Assembly (NCBI RefSeq): GCF_008728855.1
Contig: NZ_CP042906.1
Coordinates: 2,046,001-2,110,000, forward strand
Direction of reading: 5' to 3'
Length of the DNA: 64,000 nt
From: Hypericibacter terrae
Lineage (GTDB): Bacteria; Pseudomonadota; Alphaproteobacteria; Dongiales; Dongiaceae
In this document: positions 1 to 8,822 of the stretch, piece by piece
How positions within the stretch are numbered: position 1 is the first letter of the stretch
How the letters are laid out: every line of letters begins with the position of its first letter
Translations under genes and position numbers: made by a program
Notes under the pieces: model-generated
What the model was told of the DNA's origin: nothing
Seen by the model: the letters and a program-made list of their open reading frames with translations, nothing else
Databases searched by the model: none

Positions 1-405
1 GTCATCTGCGCAGGCGGCGGGGGCATTCCCACCATGTATGAGCGCGGCGCCAGCCGGAAGCTCGTCGGGGTTGAGGCGGTCATCGATAAGGATTTATGCT
101 CGGAGCTGTTGGCGCGAGAGCTCGAGGCGGATCTCTTCATCATGGCGACCGACGCACCCGGCGTTTACATCGATTTCGGCAAGCCCGAAGCCAAGGTGAT
201 CCGTCAGTCGACGCCGGCCGCGATCGGGAAGTACAGTTTTCCGGCCGGATCGATGGGCCCCAAGGTGGACGCGGCCTGCCATTTCGCGACGGCGACCGGG
301 AAGACCGCGGCGATCGGCGCCCTGGCCGACATCCCGGCGATCGTCCAGGGCAAAAAAGGAACGCAGATTTCGAAGCGCTTCGACGGCATCACGTTTCATT
401 CGTGA
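1..405 (+). CDS. arcC: Carbamate kinase, C-terminal part (cut by window edge)
   Basis: The frame is open from base 1 and ends at a TGA at 403-405, giving the last 134 residues of an amino-acid-kinase-fold protein. Carbamate kinases make ATP from carbamoyl phosphate and ADP in the cytoplasm, or run the reverse reaction. The visible part has [10 protein letters not shown] at the very start, the nucleotide-binding stretch [13 protein letters not shown] and the SMGPKVDAA motif near the C-terminus, all characteristic of the family. The N-terminal half lies outside the window, so the operon partners (for example arginine deiminase, carbamoyltransferase or allantoin genes) cannot be seen. No frameshift is visible in this part. 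Confidence 0.9.
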   Translation, partial: VICAGGGGIPTMYERGASRKLVGVEAVIDKDLCSELLARELEADLFIMATDAPGVYIDFGKPEAKVIRQSTPAAIGKYSFPAGSMGPKVDAACHFATATGKTAAIGALADIPAIVQGKKGTQISKRFDGITFHS

Positions 406-486
406 CGGTCGCGGGCGAGGCGCAGGATCGAACGTCAATAATGGCCGGCAATCCCGACCCGACGGGGCTGCGCAAAGGAGCAGTGA

Positions 487-921
487 ATGAGCAGCAAGAT
501 CAGTCCGCCCAAGGACCTTCGCAAGATCACCGAAGACGTGGAGATGGCCAAGGCCAAGGAAGCCCTGAGCCGAAGCGACACACTGGCCAACGCCGAGCGC
601 GAGCTTCGCGAAGAATTCATGCAGAAGGATCTGCGGCCCGACGTTCATGAACGTGTCGAAACGGCATTGCGCCGGGCGGCAGAGATGGGCATGACTTCCG
701 TCAAGGTGATGGAGTTCCCGGCGACCTATTGCACCGACAGCGGACGCGCCATCAACAATGCCGAGCCTGACTGGCCCAAATCGCTGCAAGGCTGGGCGGA
801 GCGCGCCTACAAGTTCTTCCAGAAGGAGCTGGCGCCCAACGATTTCCATCTCCGGGCCGAGATCGTCGATTTCGATTCGGCCGGCCGGCCGGCCCATGTG
901 GCCATCTATCTGGCCTGGTAG
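487..921 (+). CDS. Conserved-looking hypothetical protein, 144 aa
   Basis: A good ribosome binding site, AAAGGAG, lies about 8 bases before the ATG, supporting this start. The protein is soluble, with a charged, probably helical N-terminal half (many K/E/R to about residue 65) and a mixed C-terminal half containing VKVMEFPATYCTDSGRAI and HLRAEIVDFDS. There is no signal peptide or membrane segment. I do not recognise the family. It follows the carbamate kinase gene by 81 bases on the same strand and could be co-transcribed with it, but nothing visible gives it a role. Confidence 0.7.
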   Translation: MSSKISPPKDLRKITEDVEMAKAKEALSRSDTLANAERELREEFMQKDLRPDVHERVETALRRAAEMGMTSVKVMEFPATYCTDSGRAINNAEPDWPKSLQGWAERAYKFFQKELAPNDFHLRAEIVDFDSAGRPAHVAIYLAW

Positions 922-950
922 AGATCGGGTGCGCCGGCGCCCGATCGGCC

Positions 951-1661
951 TCACGCCGCGGTTAGGGAGCCCGGCCCGCTCTTGGCGACGTCGGCCAGCT
1001 CCGCGATGAGCTGATCGGTGGTGCGCTGCCGGCAATAGCCCTTGATCGCGCGCTCGGAGAAATCCTGCCGCTCCTGGCTGTAGGTGGCGCAGCAATCGGT
1101 CACCAGCGTCACCAGGTAGCCGAGATCGCCGCCGACCCTCACCGTGTTCTCGACGCATTGGTCGCTGAGCACGCCGAACACGATGATCTGGTCGAATCCC
1201 ATGTTGCGCAGCAGATAGTCGAGATTCGTGGTGCCGAAGGGCCCCGAGGCGGTCTTGCGGATGATGATGTCGTCCTCCTCCGGTGCCACCTCGTCGATCA
1301 CCGCCGCCTCCCAGGATCCGCGCGGATAATGCATCTGCGAGGCCTTGTGATCGATGCCGCGGTCGCGGCCGTCCCGGGTCAGGCTTTCGATCACGATATA
1401 GATGTTCTCGATCCCCATCTTGCGGGTCGCGGCCTGGAGCCGTCGCTGGTTCGGGATGACCAGTTTCTCGAGCCGGTCATAGAAATAGCGATAGCCGTCG
1501 TTCTTCGGCGTGGGCTCCAGGGGCCGATGCCGGACCTTCGCCGCGCAATCGGCATTCTGCATGTCGACGCTCAGCAGCGCGGTGCGGGCAGGGACGATGG
1601 CACGCTCGCGATAGCGCGGACCCATGGCTTCGGGGCTGTCGGGGCGGATCACATAAGTCAT
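951..1661 (-). CDS. Isochorismatase-family cysteine hydrolase
   Basis: A 236-residue cytoplasmic hydrolase of the isochorismatase-like superfamily, which includes ureidoacrylate amidohydrolase (RutB), N-carbamoylsarcosine amidase and nicotinamidase. The family triad is readable: Asp33 in LLSVDMQN, Lys136 in IIIRKTASGPF and Cys169 in LSDQCVENT. The Cys shows it is an amidase-type member rather than a true isochorismatase, which lacks it. The substrate is probably a carbamoyl- or amide-containing small molecule. Carbamate kinase lies nearby, but on the opposite strand and convergent, so a shared pathway is only a possibility. The substrate cannot be assigned from sequence alone. Confidence 0.85.
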   Translation of the reverse strand: MTYVIRPDSPEAMGPRYRERAIVPARTALLSVDMQNADCAAKVRHRPLEPTPKNDGYRYFYDRLEKLVIPNQRRLQAATRKMGIENIYIVIESLTRDGRDRGIDHKASQMHYPRGSWEAAVIDEVAPEEDDIIIRKTASGPFGTTNLDYLLRNMGFDQIIVFGVLSDQCVENTVRVGGDLGYLVTLVTDCCATYSQERQDFSERAIKGYCRQRTTDQLIAELADVAKSGPGSLTAA

Positions 1662-2030
1662 CGGTTCGGTCCTTCGGTCCTCTCTCGGGCGCCGCTCGTC
1701 TCGGGGGCGGCCGGATTATAGGCGAGCTTCCGGCGGGGCGGGAGGCCCCCTTGAGGCGGGGACCGAGGCCGGTGACGGCTCTCGACAGGGGGCAGCAGCG
1801 TACCGCTCGCGCTATGCAACGATAGCGCGGGAATGACCGCGAGGGCGCAGCTTTCCGGCTCGCGATCTGGTTACCGCATGGATGGGGCGTAGGCTGGGTC
1901 TCCGCCTATCTCTCGCTCACGCCGTTCGGCGATGTCGGCGAGAGTTCTTTCGGACCGGATGCTGCGGTCTATTGAGCGCGATGCGCGCTTGAGCTAAAGC
2001 GTCGCTCCCGATCATCTGGAAATCGAATCG
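1662..2030. other. Intergenic region between divergent genes, 369 bp
   Basis: This separates the minus-strand isochorismatase-family gene from the plus-strand GroEL-like gene, so it should hold both promoters; I could not pick a convincing -35/-10 pair. An open stretch of about 45 codons on the plus strand ends in TGA just before 1980 and has no start or ribosome binding site. It may be a chance frame or a remnant. No repeat or RNA was recognised. Confidence 0.4.
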
Positions 2031-3608
2031 ATGGGGCTACCGGTCACGATCAGGGGCGATGGACAGGCCAGGCTTTGCCTGGCGCAGGGGATTCGCCTGG
2101 CGGCCAGGGCTATTGCCCCGAGCCTGGGCCCCAAAGGACGCACCGTTCTGCTGCATCGACCGCCGGCGCCGCCTGTCCTGCTGACTCACGGCTACGATAT
2201 CGCCCGCGAAGTGGCGGCGAGCTGTCACGGGCCGGAAGCCCATGGCGCGCGGATCTTGAAGGAGACGCTGTTCGAGGTCGACCGTGACTTCGGCGACGGA
2301 ACGTCCGCGGTCGCGCTGATGATGGCCTCGATCGTGTCGGCCGCAGTGCCCTTGGCTCATGCCCGCCTCCCCATGGGCGAGGTCGCCGATGCGCTGCTGG
2401 AGCTGGCGCCGGAGCTGAGGGGAAAAATCCAGTCCTACCGGGTCGATGCGCGCTTCGACGACATTGCCCTGGCGGTTGCCCGGACCGCCGCCCGCGACGA
2501 GGAGATAGCCCATCGTATCGGTGCGTTGTTTCTGGAACTCGGCGGCGACACGGTCATTCAGGTTCAGGAGGGCGAGGGCAGGGATATCGAAAGCGACATC
2601 AGACCGGGCACGACCATCGAAGCGTCTCTGGTGTCGCGCCATCTCTCGGACGATCCCGACCGGATACTGGTCCAGCTCAAGGAGCCTTATATCCTCGTCG
2701 CCGACGAAGAGATCAGCGATTTCGGCAGCTTGCTGCCTGTTCTCGAAGGGTTTGCCACAAAGCAGAAATCCCTGCTCATCGTCGCCCGCGACGTGACGGG
2801 GGCCGCCTTGCAGGCGCTCGTCCGCAACAAGGCCGAGGCGGGATTGCGGGTCGCGGCGCTCAAGGTCGGAAGCGTCGCCGAACGCGGCTATGACGCGCTC
2901 GAGGATCTGGCGATCGCGACCGGGGCGGAACTGCTGTCGGACCGGTTCGGAACGGATCTGCGAAAGATGCGCCCGCAGATGCTGGGCCGGGCCGAAGAGG
3001 CGAAGGTCGAGCAGAATTTCACCACGGTGATCGGCGGCGCTGCGTGCGGCGGTGCCCTGGAAACCAGGCGTAAAGAGATCCGGCAGCGGATCCTCGACGA
3101 ACGATATTTGAGTTACGACCGCGAACAGCTCGAATTGCGATTGGCGCGTCTCGGCCGGGGCTTTGCCCGGCTCCATATCGGCGGCGTCACATCGGCGGAC
3201 CGGTCCATCCGCCTGATGGCCGCTCGAAAGGCGGTCGCCGGCCTGCAAGCGGCGCGAAGCGGTGTGGTGCCCGGTGGCGGGACTGTCTTCCTGCAGCTCG
3301 CGGGAGGGCTTGCCGCGGGATCCGGCGATGGCGGGTCCCGCCAGCTCGCACGGCGTCTGGCGCGCAAGGCCTTGCGGCAGATTCCGGCCACGATGATCGG
3401 CAATGCCGGCGAGGACCCGCTCGTCTGGCTCGGGCGTCTCGAGGGCGCCAAGACGGCGAACGTCGGTCTTGATCTTGAGACCATGGCCTTCGGCGATCTG
3501 CGGCAGGCCGGCATCCTCGATCCCGCCTCCGTCCTCGGGGCCGCCATCGAACGGGCCTTTTCCGCTGCGGCAACACTGCTGCGCGCCGACCTTCTCGTCA
3601 CCAGCTAA
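2031..3608 (+). CDS. Divergent GroEL/chaperonin-60 paralogue
   Basis: A 525-residue protein aligning by eye along the whole length of GroEL. SLGPKGRTVL (31-40), GDGT (88-91), GGVTSADR (384-391), VVPGGG (412-417) and GILDPASV (494-501) match the family's ATP-binding and equatorial motifs. Two aspartates essential for ATP hydrolysis appear changed: the TKDG aspartate (D52 in E. coli) reads LTHG, with His53, and the D398 position falls on Arg399 or Lys400. D87 is kept as Asp89. The usual Gly-Gly-Met tail is absent; the protein ends LLVTS. No groES lies beside it, and the intergenic flanks contain no CIRCE-like repeat that I could see. Some GroEL-like accessory chaperonins (for example MmoG) sit with monooxygenase operons, but none is present here. 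Confidence 0.85.
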   Translation: MGLPVTIRGDGQARLCLAQGIRLAARAIAPSLGPKGRTVLLHRPPAPPVLLTHGYDIAREVAASCHGPEAHGARILKETLFEVDRDFGDGTSAVALMMASIVSAAVPLAHARLPMGEVADALLELAPELRGKIQSYRVDARFDDIALAVARTAARDEEIAHRIGALFLELGGDTVIQVQEGEGRDIESDIRPGTTIEASLVSRHLSDDPDRILVQLKEPYILVADEEISDFGSLLPVLEGFATKQKSLLIVARDVTGAALQALVRNKAEAGLRVAALKVGSVAERGYDALEDLAIATGAELLSDRFGTDLRKMRPQMLGRAEEAKVEQNFTTVIGGAACGGALETRRKEIRQRILDERYLSYDREQLELRLARLGRGFARLHIGGVTSADRSIRLMAARKAVAGLQAARSGVVPGGGTVFLQLAGGLAAGSGDGGSRQLARRLARKALRQIPATMIGNAGEDPLVWLGRLEGAKTANVGLDLETMAFGDLRQAGILDPASVLGAAIERAFSAAATLLRADLLVTS

Positions 3609-3658
3609 ACCGGTCTTCGCCCCCGTATTCGCTCGACAAAATCAGAGTCGCCATCTTG

Positions 3659-3675
3659 ATGTTATATGATATATC
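3659..3675. promoter_or_regulatory. Putative GntR operator, copy 1
   Basis: ATGTTATATGATATATC lies upstream of the polyamine-type importer operon. The identical 17 bases occur inverted at 8823-8839, between the GntR regulator and pxpA. It contains the palindrome GATATATC and is strikingly AT-rich in a GC-rich context. Inference: binding site of the GntR/FCD regulator at 7956-8717. Confidence 0.6.
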
Positions 3676-3793
3676 GTGTTTCAGGAGACGATGATCGAAA
3701 CCGAGGGCCGATGCGGGTTTCACGCCAATCTCTCAGGACGTTTTGCAGGGCCGGCAGGTGGGCTCGCCGGCCGCTTCCGACCGGGGGATCGCG

Positions 3794-4957
3794 GTGAAGG
3801 AAGCTCCGACGGGTTCGATCGCGCGGCCGCCGCGGGCCCGCCCGCGGCCCGGACGCGAAGGTGTCGTCGCCGACGCCCGTGATGATCGGCCGATGCTCGA
3901 GGTGGTGGGGGCCACGCATGCCTATGGGCCGGTGGTGGCGCTCGACAACGTCTCGCTGACGGCCGAACGGGGCGAGTTCCTGACCATCCTCGGCGCCAGC
4001 GGTTCGGGCAAGACGACGATGCTTCGGATCATCTCGGGCCTGGAACGGCCGAGCCGGATAGAGCGCCTGGCCATTGATGGCGCGGATGTCTCCGACAAGC
4101 CGGCGTCGATGCGCAACTGCACGACCGTCTTTCAGAACTACGCGCTCTTTCCCCATATGTCGGTCGGCGAAAATGTCGGCTATGGCCTCAAGGTCCGCGG
4201 CGTGCCCAAGCCGGAAATTCAGTCACGGGCACTCGATGCGCTGCGTCTTGTCCAACTGGCGGACAAGGCCGATCGCCGCATTCACCAATTGAGCGGCGGC
4301 GAGCGCCAGCGCGTGGCGCTGGCGCGCGCGCTGGTGACGCGGCCGGCGATCCTCCTGCTGGACGAGCCGCTGGGTGCACTCGACGAGAAGCTGCGCCAGG
4401 AAATGCAGTCGGAGCTGGTCGAGCTGCATCGCACGTTGGGCATGACCTTCGTCTATATCACCCACAGTCAGGAAGAAGCCCTGACCATGAGCGACCGGGT
4501 CATTCTGATGCGACGGGGCCGCATCGAGCAGAGCGGATCGCCCGAGGCGCTGTTCGACCGCCCCGTCAGCCGCTTCGCCGCCGAGTTCATGGGGTTCGAG
4601 AACATCATTCCCGCCGTGGTGCGCGAGATCAGCGCGGGCCGGGTGATCGTCGAGATCGGGCCCCATGTCATCAGCGGCATCTGGACCGCGCCGGTCGAGC
4701 CGCGCCAGGGGGACCGCGTTCTGATCGCCGTCCGGGCCGAGCGGCTCATGCCGGTGCGCCAGGGTCAGTCCGGCGCCAAGGAAAACCTGATCGAGGCGAC
4801 TCCGGGCCCGCGCACCTATCGCGGCAAATATGTGGATCAGGCGGCAACGACCTCGATCGGAACGATACGCCTGCGCGTGTGGGATCGCTCGACCCCGGTC
4901 GAGGATTTCAACGCCGTGACGTGGAGCCTGACGGACTGCGTGATCATACCGGCATAG
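3794..4957 (+). CDS. ABC importer ATP-binding protein, polyamine (PotA) type
   Basis: The ATPase of a type I importer, powering uptake through the two permeases downstream. It shows Walker A GASGSGKTT, signature LSGGERQRVALARAL, Walker B LLLDEPLGALD, switch histidine in YITHSQEEAL, and a C-terminal TOBE-like extension of about 100 residues. The start is uncertain. GTG at 3794 follows a GGGGGA; TTG at 3743 and ATG at 3893 are also in frame, and the conserved domain begins with the last of these (MLEVVGATHAYG). The 30-50 residues before the domain are Pro/Arg-rich and may not be translated. It is first gene of the operon ATPase, binding protein, permease, permease, with an operator-like site about 120 bases upstream. 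Confidence 0.85.
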   Translation: MKEAPTGSIARPPRARPRPGREGVVADARDDRPMLEVVGATHAYGPVVALDNVSLTAERGEFLTILGASGSGKTTMLRIISGLERPSRIERLAIDGADVSDKPASMRNCTTVFQNYALFPHMSVGENVGYGLKVRGVPKPEIQSRALDALRLVQLADKADRRIHQLSGGERQRVALARALVTRPAILLLDEPLGALDEKLRQEMQSELVELHRTLGMTFVYITHSQEEALTMSDRVILMRRGRIEQSGSPEALFDRPVSRFAAEFMGFENIIPAVVREISAGRVIVEIGPHVISGIWTAPVEPRQGDRVLIAVRAERLMPVRQGQSGAKENLIEATPGPRTYRGKYVDQAATTSIGTIRLRVWDRSTPVEDFNAVTWSLTDCVIIPA

Positions 4958-5000
4958 GGCAAACCGGATCCAAAACAACGCCCGAGGACAGGAGGAGACG

Positions 5001-6203
5001 ATGAGTAAGACGAAGGGGACATTCACTCAATTGGAGTTGCTCCGACGCGATTTCCTGAAGGCGATGGCCGCCGCCGGTGTCGGCGCCGTTGCGGCACGGG
5101 TTGCGGCACCGGGCGAGGCGATGGCGGCCAATCCCGTGGTTCATGGCTATGGCGTCACGACCGCCCAGCTCAAGGATTGGTCGATCATGTCCAAGTCGAT
5201 CGGTATCGACATGGATTTCACCGGCACGAACAACTCCGTCGGCGTCTATCTGCGCGACGTCGTTGCGTCGCAGCTCGGCGACAAGGTCGACATCTTCATT
5301 TTCGAATCCGGCACTGAGGACATCCTCGGGCCACAGGGTATTTATCTCGTGATCGACGAGAAGAATCCCGAGCTGACCCTGTGGGATCGCACGCCGGACG
5401 AATGGAAACATTCCGAAGTCGTCATGGGCAAGGACGGCAAGCAGTATGGCGTGCCGGTCATCGGCAATGCCGACAGCTTCGGCTATTTCCCCGACAAGAT
5501 CGGTGCGGAGGCAAGCGGCGAGCAGGACATCTCCTGGGAAATGTTCTTCGAGAGCGACAAGACCCGCGGGCGCGTCGCCTACGACCAGACCTGGACCTAC
5601 TCCATGCCGGAAGCAGCTCTCTATCTGCAGCAGTCGGGAAAGGCGCAGATCAAGGACGTGGCCGACATGACGAAGGAGGAGGCGAAGGCCGTCGTCGACT
5701 ATCTTGTGGCGCGGAAGAAGGCGGGCCAGTTCCGCACGCTTCATTCGGCCTTCGAGGAGCAGGTTCAGCTTCTGACCAACCGCGAAGTCGACATGATCAA
5801 TTGCTGGGAACCGGCGACGCGCGAGGCCAACAACAAGCTGGGCGCCGGCACGGTGCGTTATGCCTACACGAAGGAAGGCTACTTCAAGTGGGGCCATGGC
5901 GCCTATGTGGCCAAGCAGGTCGCCGATCGCGGCAACATCAACGACGTCTATAAGGTTCTGAACTACTTCCTCGGCGGCGAATATCGTGCGCTTCAGGCCC
6001 GGGATCGCGGCTATGCCGGCCCGAACATGGATCTGGGCGTCGAATATGCGCAGAAGCAGGGATGGGCGCAGGACCAGATCGACGCCCTGAAGGCGACAGA
6101 AACCAAGGTCAAGCGCAAGTTCCAGAAGCCTTTCGTCAGCACCACGACGCCGACGAATGCGGACGCGATGGAAGAGGAGTGGCAGCGGTTCCTGAATGCC
6201 TGA
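5001..6203 (+). CDS. Periplasmic solute-binding protein, polyamine (PotD) type, Tat-exported
   Basis: A 400-residue extracellular solute-binding protein of the spermidine/putrescine group. A strong AGGAGGAG precedes the ATG. The N-terminus carries a twin-arginine signal, RRDFLK at residues 15-20, then a hydrophobic Ala/Gly stretch and probable cleavage after AMA near residue 42, so it is exported folded. Later regions such as YGVPVIGNADSFGY and INCWEPATREANNK fit the ligand-cleft pattern of the family. It lies between the ATPase gene and two permease genes and is followed by a strong hairpin. The ligand is unknown. The neighbouring oxoprolinase and aminotransferase genes suggest a nitrogen compound, which is inference. 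Confidence 0.88.
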   Translation: MSKTKGTFTQLELLRRDFLKAMAAAGVGAVAARVAAPGEAMAANPVVHGYGVTTAQLKDWSIMSKSIGIDMDFTGTNNSVGVYLRDVVASQLGDKVDIFIFESGTEDILGPQGIYLVIDEKNPELTLWDRTPDEWKHSEVVMGKDGKQYGVPVIGNADSFGYFPDKIGAEASGEQDISWEMFFESDKTRGRVAYDQTWTYSMPEAALYLQQSGKAQIKDVADMTKEEAKAVVDYLVARKKAGQFRTLHSAFEEQVQLLTNREVDMINCWEPATREANNKLGAGTVRYAYTKEGYFKWGHGAYVAKQVADRGNINDVYKVLNYFLGGEYRALQARDRGYAGPNMDLGVEYAQKQGWAQDQIDALKATETKVKRKFQKPFVSTTTPTNADAMEEEWQRFLNA

Positions 6204-6218
6204 ACCTGCCTGACTTAA

Positions 6219-6260
6219 GCGGGATCGGGCTTCCCTGTTGCCCGATCCCGCATTTCTCTT
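6219..6260 (+). terminator. Intra-operon hairpin after the binding-protein gene
   Basis: GCGGGATCGGGC (6219-6230) pairs perfectly with GCCCGATCCCGC (6240-6251) around a 9-base loop and is followed by the T-rich ATTTCTCTT. It sits 15 bases past the stop of the binding-protein gene and before the first permease. Likely an attenuating terminator or an mRNA-stabilising structure. Confidence 0.75.
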
Positions 6261-6282
6261 CGGCAAGGATCGCCAGCAGCGC

Positions 6283-7197
6283 ATGAGCCTCGCTTTGCCC
6301 GGCCAGATGTCTTTCGCCCAGCGCTACACGGCGCTGTCTGGGGCCAGGGTGGTGACGATTCTGTTTCTGGCGGTCTGGATCGGTCTGGTCATCCTTCCGC
6401 TGCTGGTGCTGTTTGCCTACAGCTTCTTCGAGACCAAGACCTTCGTCACCGTCTACGACCCATCCCTCAAGACCTGGATGACGCTCTTCGAGTCCGGGCG
6501 CTGGGAAGTGGCCATTCGCACCGTGCGCATCGCCTTGACGGTGACCTTGATCGAACTGGCCTGCGGCTTTCCCTTCGCGCTCTGGTTGGCCAAGGGATGC
6601 CGCTACAAATCGGTGCAGGCGGCGGTGCTGACGCTGCTCACCATTCCCTTCTTCCTCGACATGTCGTCGCGCACCATCGTCTGGCGCGCCATTCTGGGCC
6701 GCGAAGGCTTGATCAACAGTCTGCTGATGGGGCTGGGAATCACCGATCAGCCGATGGAATGGATGCTCTACAGTGAGTTCTCGGTCCATTTTGGCATGAT
6801 CGCGCCTTATTTTCCGACCATGGTGCTGCCGATCTATCTCGCCATGACCTTCATCGACGACGATCTGATCAAGGCGAGCAATGATCTGGGCGGCAGTCCC
6901 TTGCAGACGCTGCTGAATGTCATCATTCCGTTGTCGCTGCCTGGAATCATCGCCGGCGTCGTCTTCACGCTGGGACCGGCGCTGGCGGCCTGGGTGGAGC
7001 CGGGGATGCTGGGCGGCGGCTTCGTCAATCTGCTCAGCAATTCGGTCGAGAGTGCCTATACCGCGCTCAAATACCCCGTGGTAGCCGCGCTTTCGACCTT
7101 CGTCATCCTGATCCTGGCGGTGCTGCTGGGCCTCTTGCTGCTGCTCTCGCGCCGCGTGGCCGATCTTGGCGCCTCCTTCAAAGTGATGCGGAGCTGA
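6283..7197 (+). CDS. ABC importer permease, PotB type
   Basis: A polytopic membrane protein of 304 residues from ATG 6283. The frame is open from TTG 6238, but that codon lies inside the hairpin after the previous gene, so the ATG is preferred. Long hydrophobic segments alternate with short loops. The cytoplasmic EAA-like loop that contacts the ATPase reads IKASNDLGGSPLQTLLNVIIPLSLPG, split here as IKASNDLGGS and PLQTLLNVIIPLSLPG. It forms the channel with the permease that starts 4 bases after its stop. Substrate as for the binding protein: unknown, polyamine-like by family. Confidence 0.88.
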   Translation: MSLALPGQMSFAQRYTALSGARVVTILFLAVWIGLVILPLLVLFAYSFFETKTFVTVYDPSLKTWMTLFESGRWEVAIRTVRIALTVTLIELACGFPFALWLAKGCRYKSVQAAVLTLLTIPFFLDMSSRTIVWRAILGREGLINSLLMGLGITDQPMEWMLYSEFSVHFGMIAPYFPTMVLPIYLAMTFIDDDLIKASNDLGGSPLQTLLNVIIPLSLPGIIAGVVFTLGPALAAWVEPGMLGGGFVNLLSNSVESAYTALKYPVVAALSTFVILILAVLLGLLLLLSRRVADLGASFKVMRS

Positions 7198-7201
7198 CCC
7201 C

Positions 7202-8050
7202 ATGGCGGATGTCGGCATGGCCTTGACCTTTCCGGCCGCGCCCGCCGTGCAGCGCGGCCCGAGCTACTGGCGCGGCTGGCCGAAGCTTGCCAAATGGGCC
7301 GGTTATGCCGTTCTCGCCCTGACTTATTTCCCGCTGATCTGGCTCGCCCTGATGTCGATCAGCGAGCGGCCGCTCTCCGGCATTCCCTTTCCGCTGTCGC
7401 TGGAGAACTATGCGGCCTTGTTCGAGGACCGGCGCTGGACCGAACCCTTCGGCGTCAGCCTCCTGCTGGCGCTCGCTGTCGGACTGATCTGCATGATCGT
7501 GGCGACCGCGGTGGGGCGGGCGATTCCACAGCTCCGACGACCCGGCGGCGTGGTGCTGCTGGCGGTGCTGCCGCTTTTCGTGCCCGGCATGACGATGGGG
7601 GCGGCACTCTTCATCTTCCTGCGCTCGTTCCTGGGGCTGAAGCTGGGGTTCTGGGCGATCTTCCTGGGCCATATCGTCTGGGCCCTGCCGTTCTCGCTCC
7701 TGACGGTCCTGGTGCTGGCGACGAAGTTCGATCACCGCCTGCTGGAGGCCGCCGAGGACCTCGGCGCTTCGAAATGGGAGCGATTCTGGGATATCGAGTT
7801 CCCGATCCTGCGGCCGGGGATCGTCGGGGCCGGGCTGTTCGGCTTTCTGTTGTCGTTCAACGAGGTGCTGCGCTCGGTCTTCCTGCGCGGCACCGATACC
7901 ACCATGCCCATCTGGAACTGGCTGATGGCGGCATCGCAGCAATCTCAGGTGCCGATCATCTTCGCGCTGTCGAGCCTTGTCCTGACGGTGACCTTGCCGC
8001 TGCTGGCCGGCTTCTTCTGGGTGCTGTTTGTAAAGTTGGACCGTTCTTGA
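7202..8050 (+). CDS. ABC importer permease, PotC type
   Basis: A 282-residue inner-membrane permease, the second half of the translocation channel. It has about six hydrophobic spans and an EAA-type loop, LLEAAEDLGASKWERFW followed by DIEFPILRPGI. The start ATG comes 4 bases after the upstream permease stop, so translation is probably coupled. Its last 95 bases overlap, tail to tail, the coding end of the minus-strand GntR gene at 7956-8717, which is an unusually long convergent overlap. Last gene of the 3.8-8.0 kb importer operon. Confidence 0.88.
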   Translation: MADVGMALTFPAAPAVQRGPSYWRGWPKLAKWAGYAVLALTYFPLIWLALMSISERPLSGIPFPLSLENYAALFEDRRWTEPFGVSLLLALAVGLICMIVATAVGRAIPQLRRPGGVVLLAVLPLFVPGMTMGAALFIFLRSFLGLKLGFWAIFLGHIVWALPFSLLTVLVLATKFDHRLLEAAEDLGASKWERFWDIEFPILRPGIVGAGLFGFLLSFNEVLRSVFLRGTDTTMPIWNWLMAASQQSQVPIIFALSSLVLTVTLPLLAGFFWVLFVKLDRS

Positions 8051-8717
8051 GCGCGGCCTCGGCCTCCATTTCCCGCAGCCGTACCATCAGGCTCTCCGCC
8101 GCTTCGGAGATGTCCCAGACGACACTGTCGCGGACTGCCTCCGGCTTTCCGCTGCGGATCGCCGTGACGATCTTGCGATGACCGTCATTGGCCTCGCGCA
8201 GATAGCCGGTATCCTCGAACAGGCAGTAGAGGAAGGGGCCCACCTGGGTCCAGAGATCCTGGATGATCTGAAGCGTGTGGGGCGACTGCGCCCGTTCATA
8301 GATCACGAAATGAAACTTCTCGTTCCGCTTCAGATAGCCGGCGGCGTTCTTGTCTTTGATGTCGCGGTCGATCTCGACGATGGTGCTCTCGAGCCGCGCG
8401 AGATCGCTGTCGCGAAAATGAGGCGTCGCGAGCTCCGCTGCCAGCCCCTCGAGCAGGCAACGGATCCGGCGAAGCTCGACGAATTTGTCGAGCGTGAGGA
8501 TGGGCACGGCGATCGACCGGTTGCGCAACAGTTCGAGCGAGTGCTCGGCGACGAGCCGCTGCAATGCCTCGCGAACCGGTGTGGCGGAGATTCCGTAATC
8601 ATGCGCAAGCTGGCGGATCGTCAATACCTCGCCGGGCTTGAACTGCCCCGACATCAGTCCCTTCTTGATGGCCGCGTAGGCGCGGTCGTTCAGCGTTTGA
8701 TGTTCGATCTTGGCCAT
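7956..8717 (-). CDS. GntR-family transcription regulator, FCD subfamily
   Basis: A 253-residue regulator from ATG 8717; a GTG at 8735 is also possible. The N-terminal winged helix-turn-helix is clear (FKPGEVLTIRQLAHDYGIS, then ATPVREALQRL), followed by an all-helical FCD effector domain with RNEKFHFVIYERA and the late histidines of its metal/ligand pocket. The C-terminal 30 or so residues are Arg/Pro/Ala-rich, are encoded on the complement of the permease gene, and lie beyond the FCD fold, so they may be non-functional. It probably controls the importer on its left and the pxp operon on its right through the duplicated 17-bp site. FCD regulators usually sense organic or amino acids. Confidence 0.88.
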   Translation of the reverse strand: MAKIEHQTLNDRAYAAIKKGLMSGQFKPGEVLTIRQLAHDYGISATPVREALQRLVAEHSLELLRNRSIAVPILTLDKFVELRRIRCLLEGLAAELATPHFRDSDLARLESTIVEIDRDIKDKNAAGYLKRNEKFHFVIYERAQSPHTLQIIQDLWTQVGPFLYCLFEDTGYLREANDGHRKIVTAIRSGKPEAVRDSVVWDISEAAESLMVRLREMEAEAALKNGPTLQTAPRRSRPAAARSPSGQGSTARR

Positions 8718-8822
8718 GATCCCCACTCTCGCCACAGCCCGCGTTGGCCGGGGCCGGGACTCACTGTTGGACCCAGAATAGACCGAAATCGGGCATCCGG
8801 GCGGAAATCGCTTTGCTGTGTT

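Noticed and set aside
1860-1980. Plus-strand open stretch of about 45 codons ending in TGA before the GroEL-like gene, possible gene remnant.
   Set aside because: No start codon with ribosome binding site and no recognisable family.
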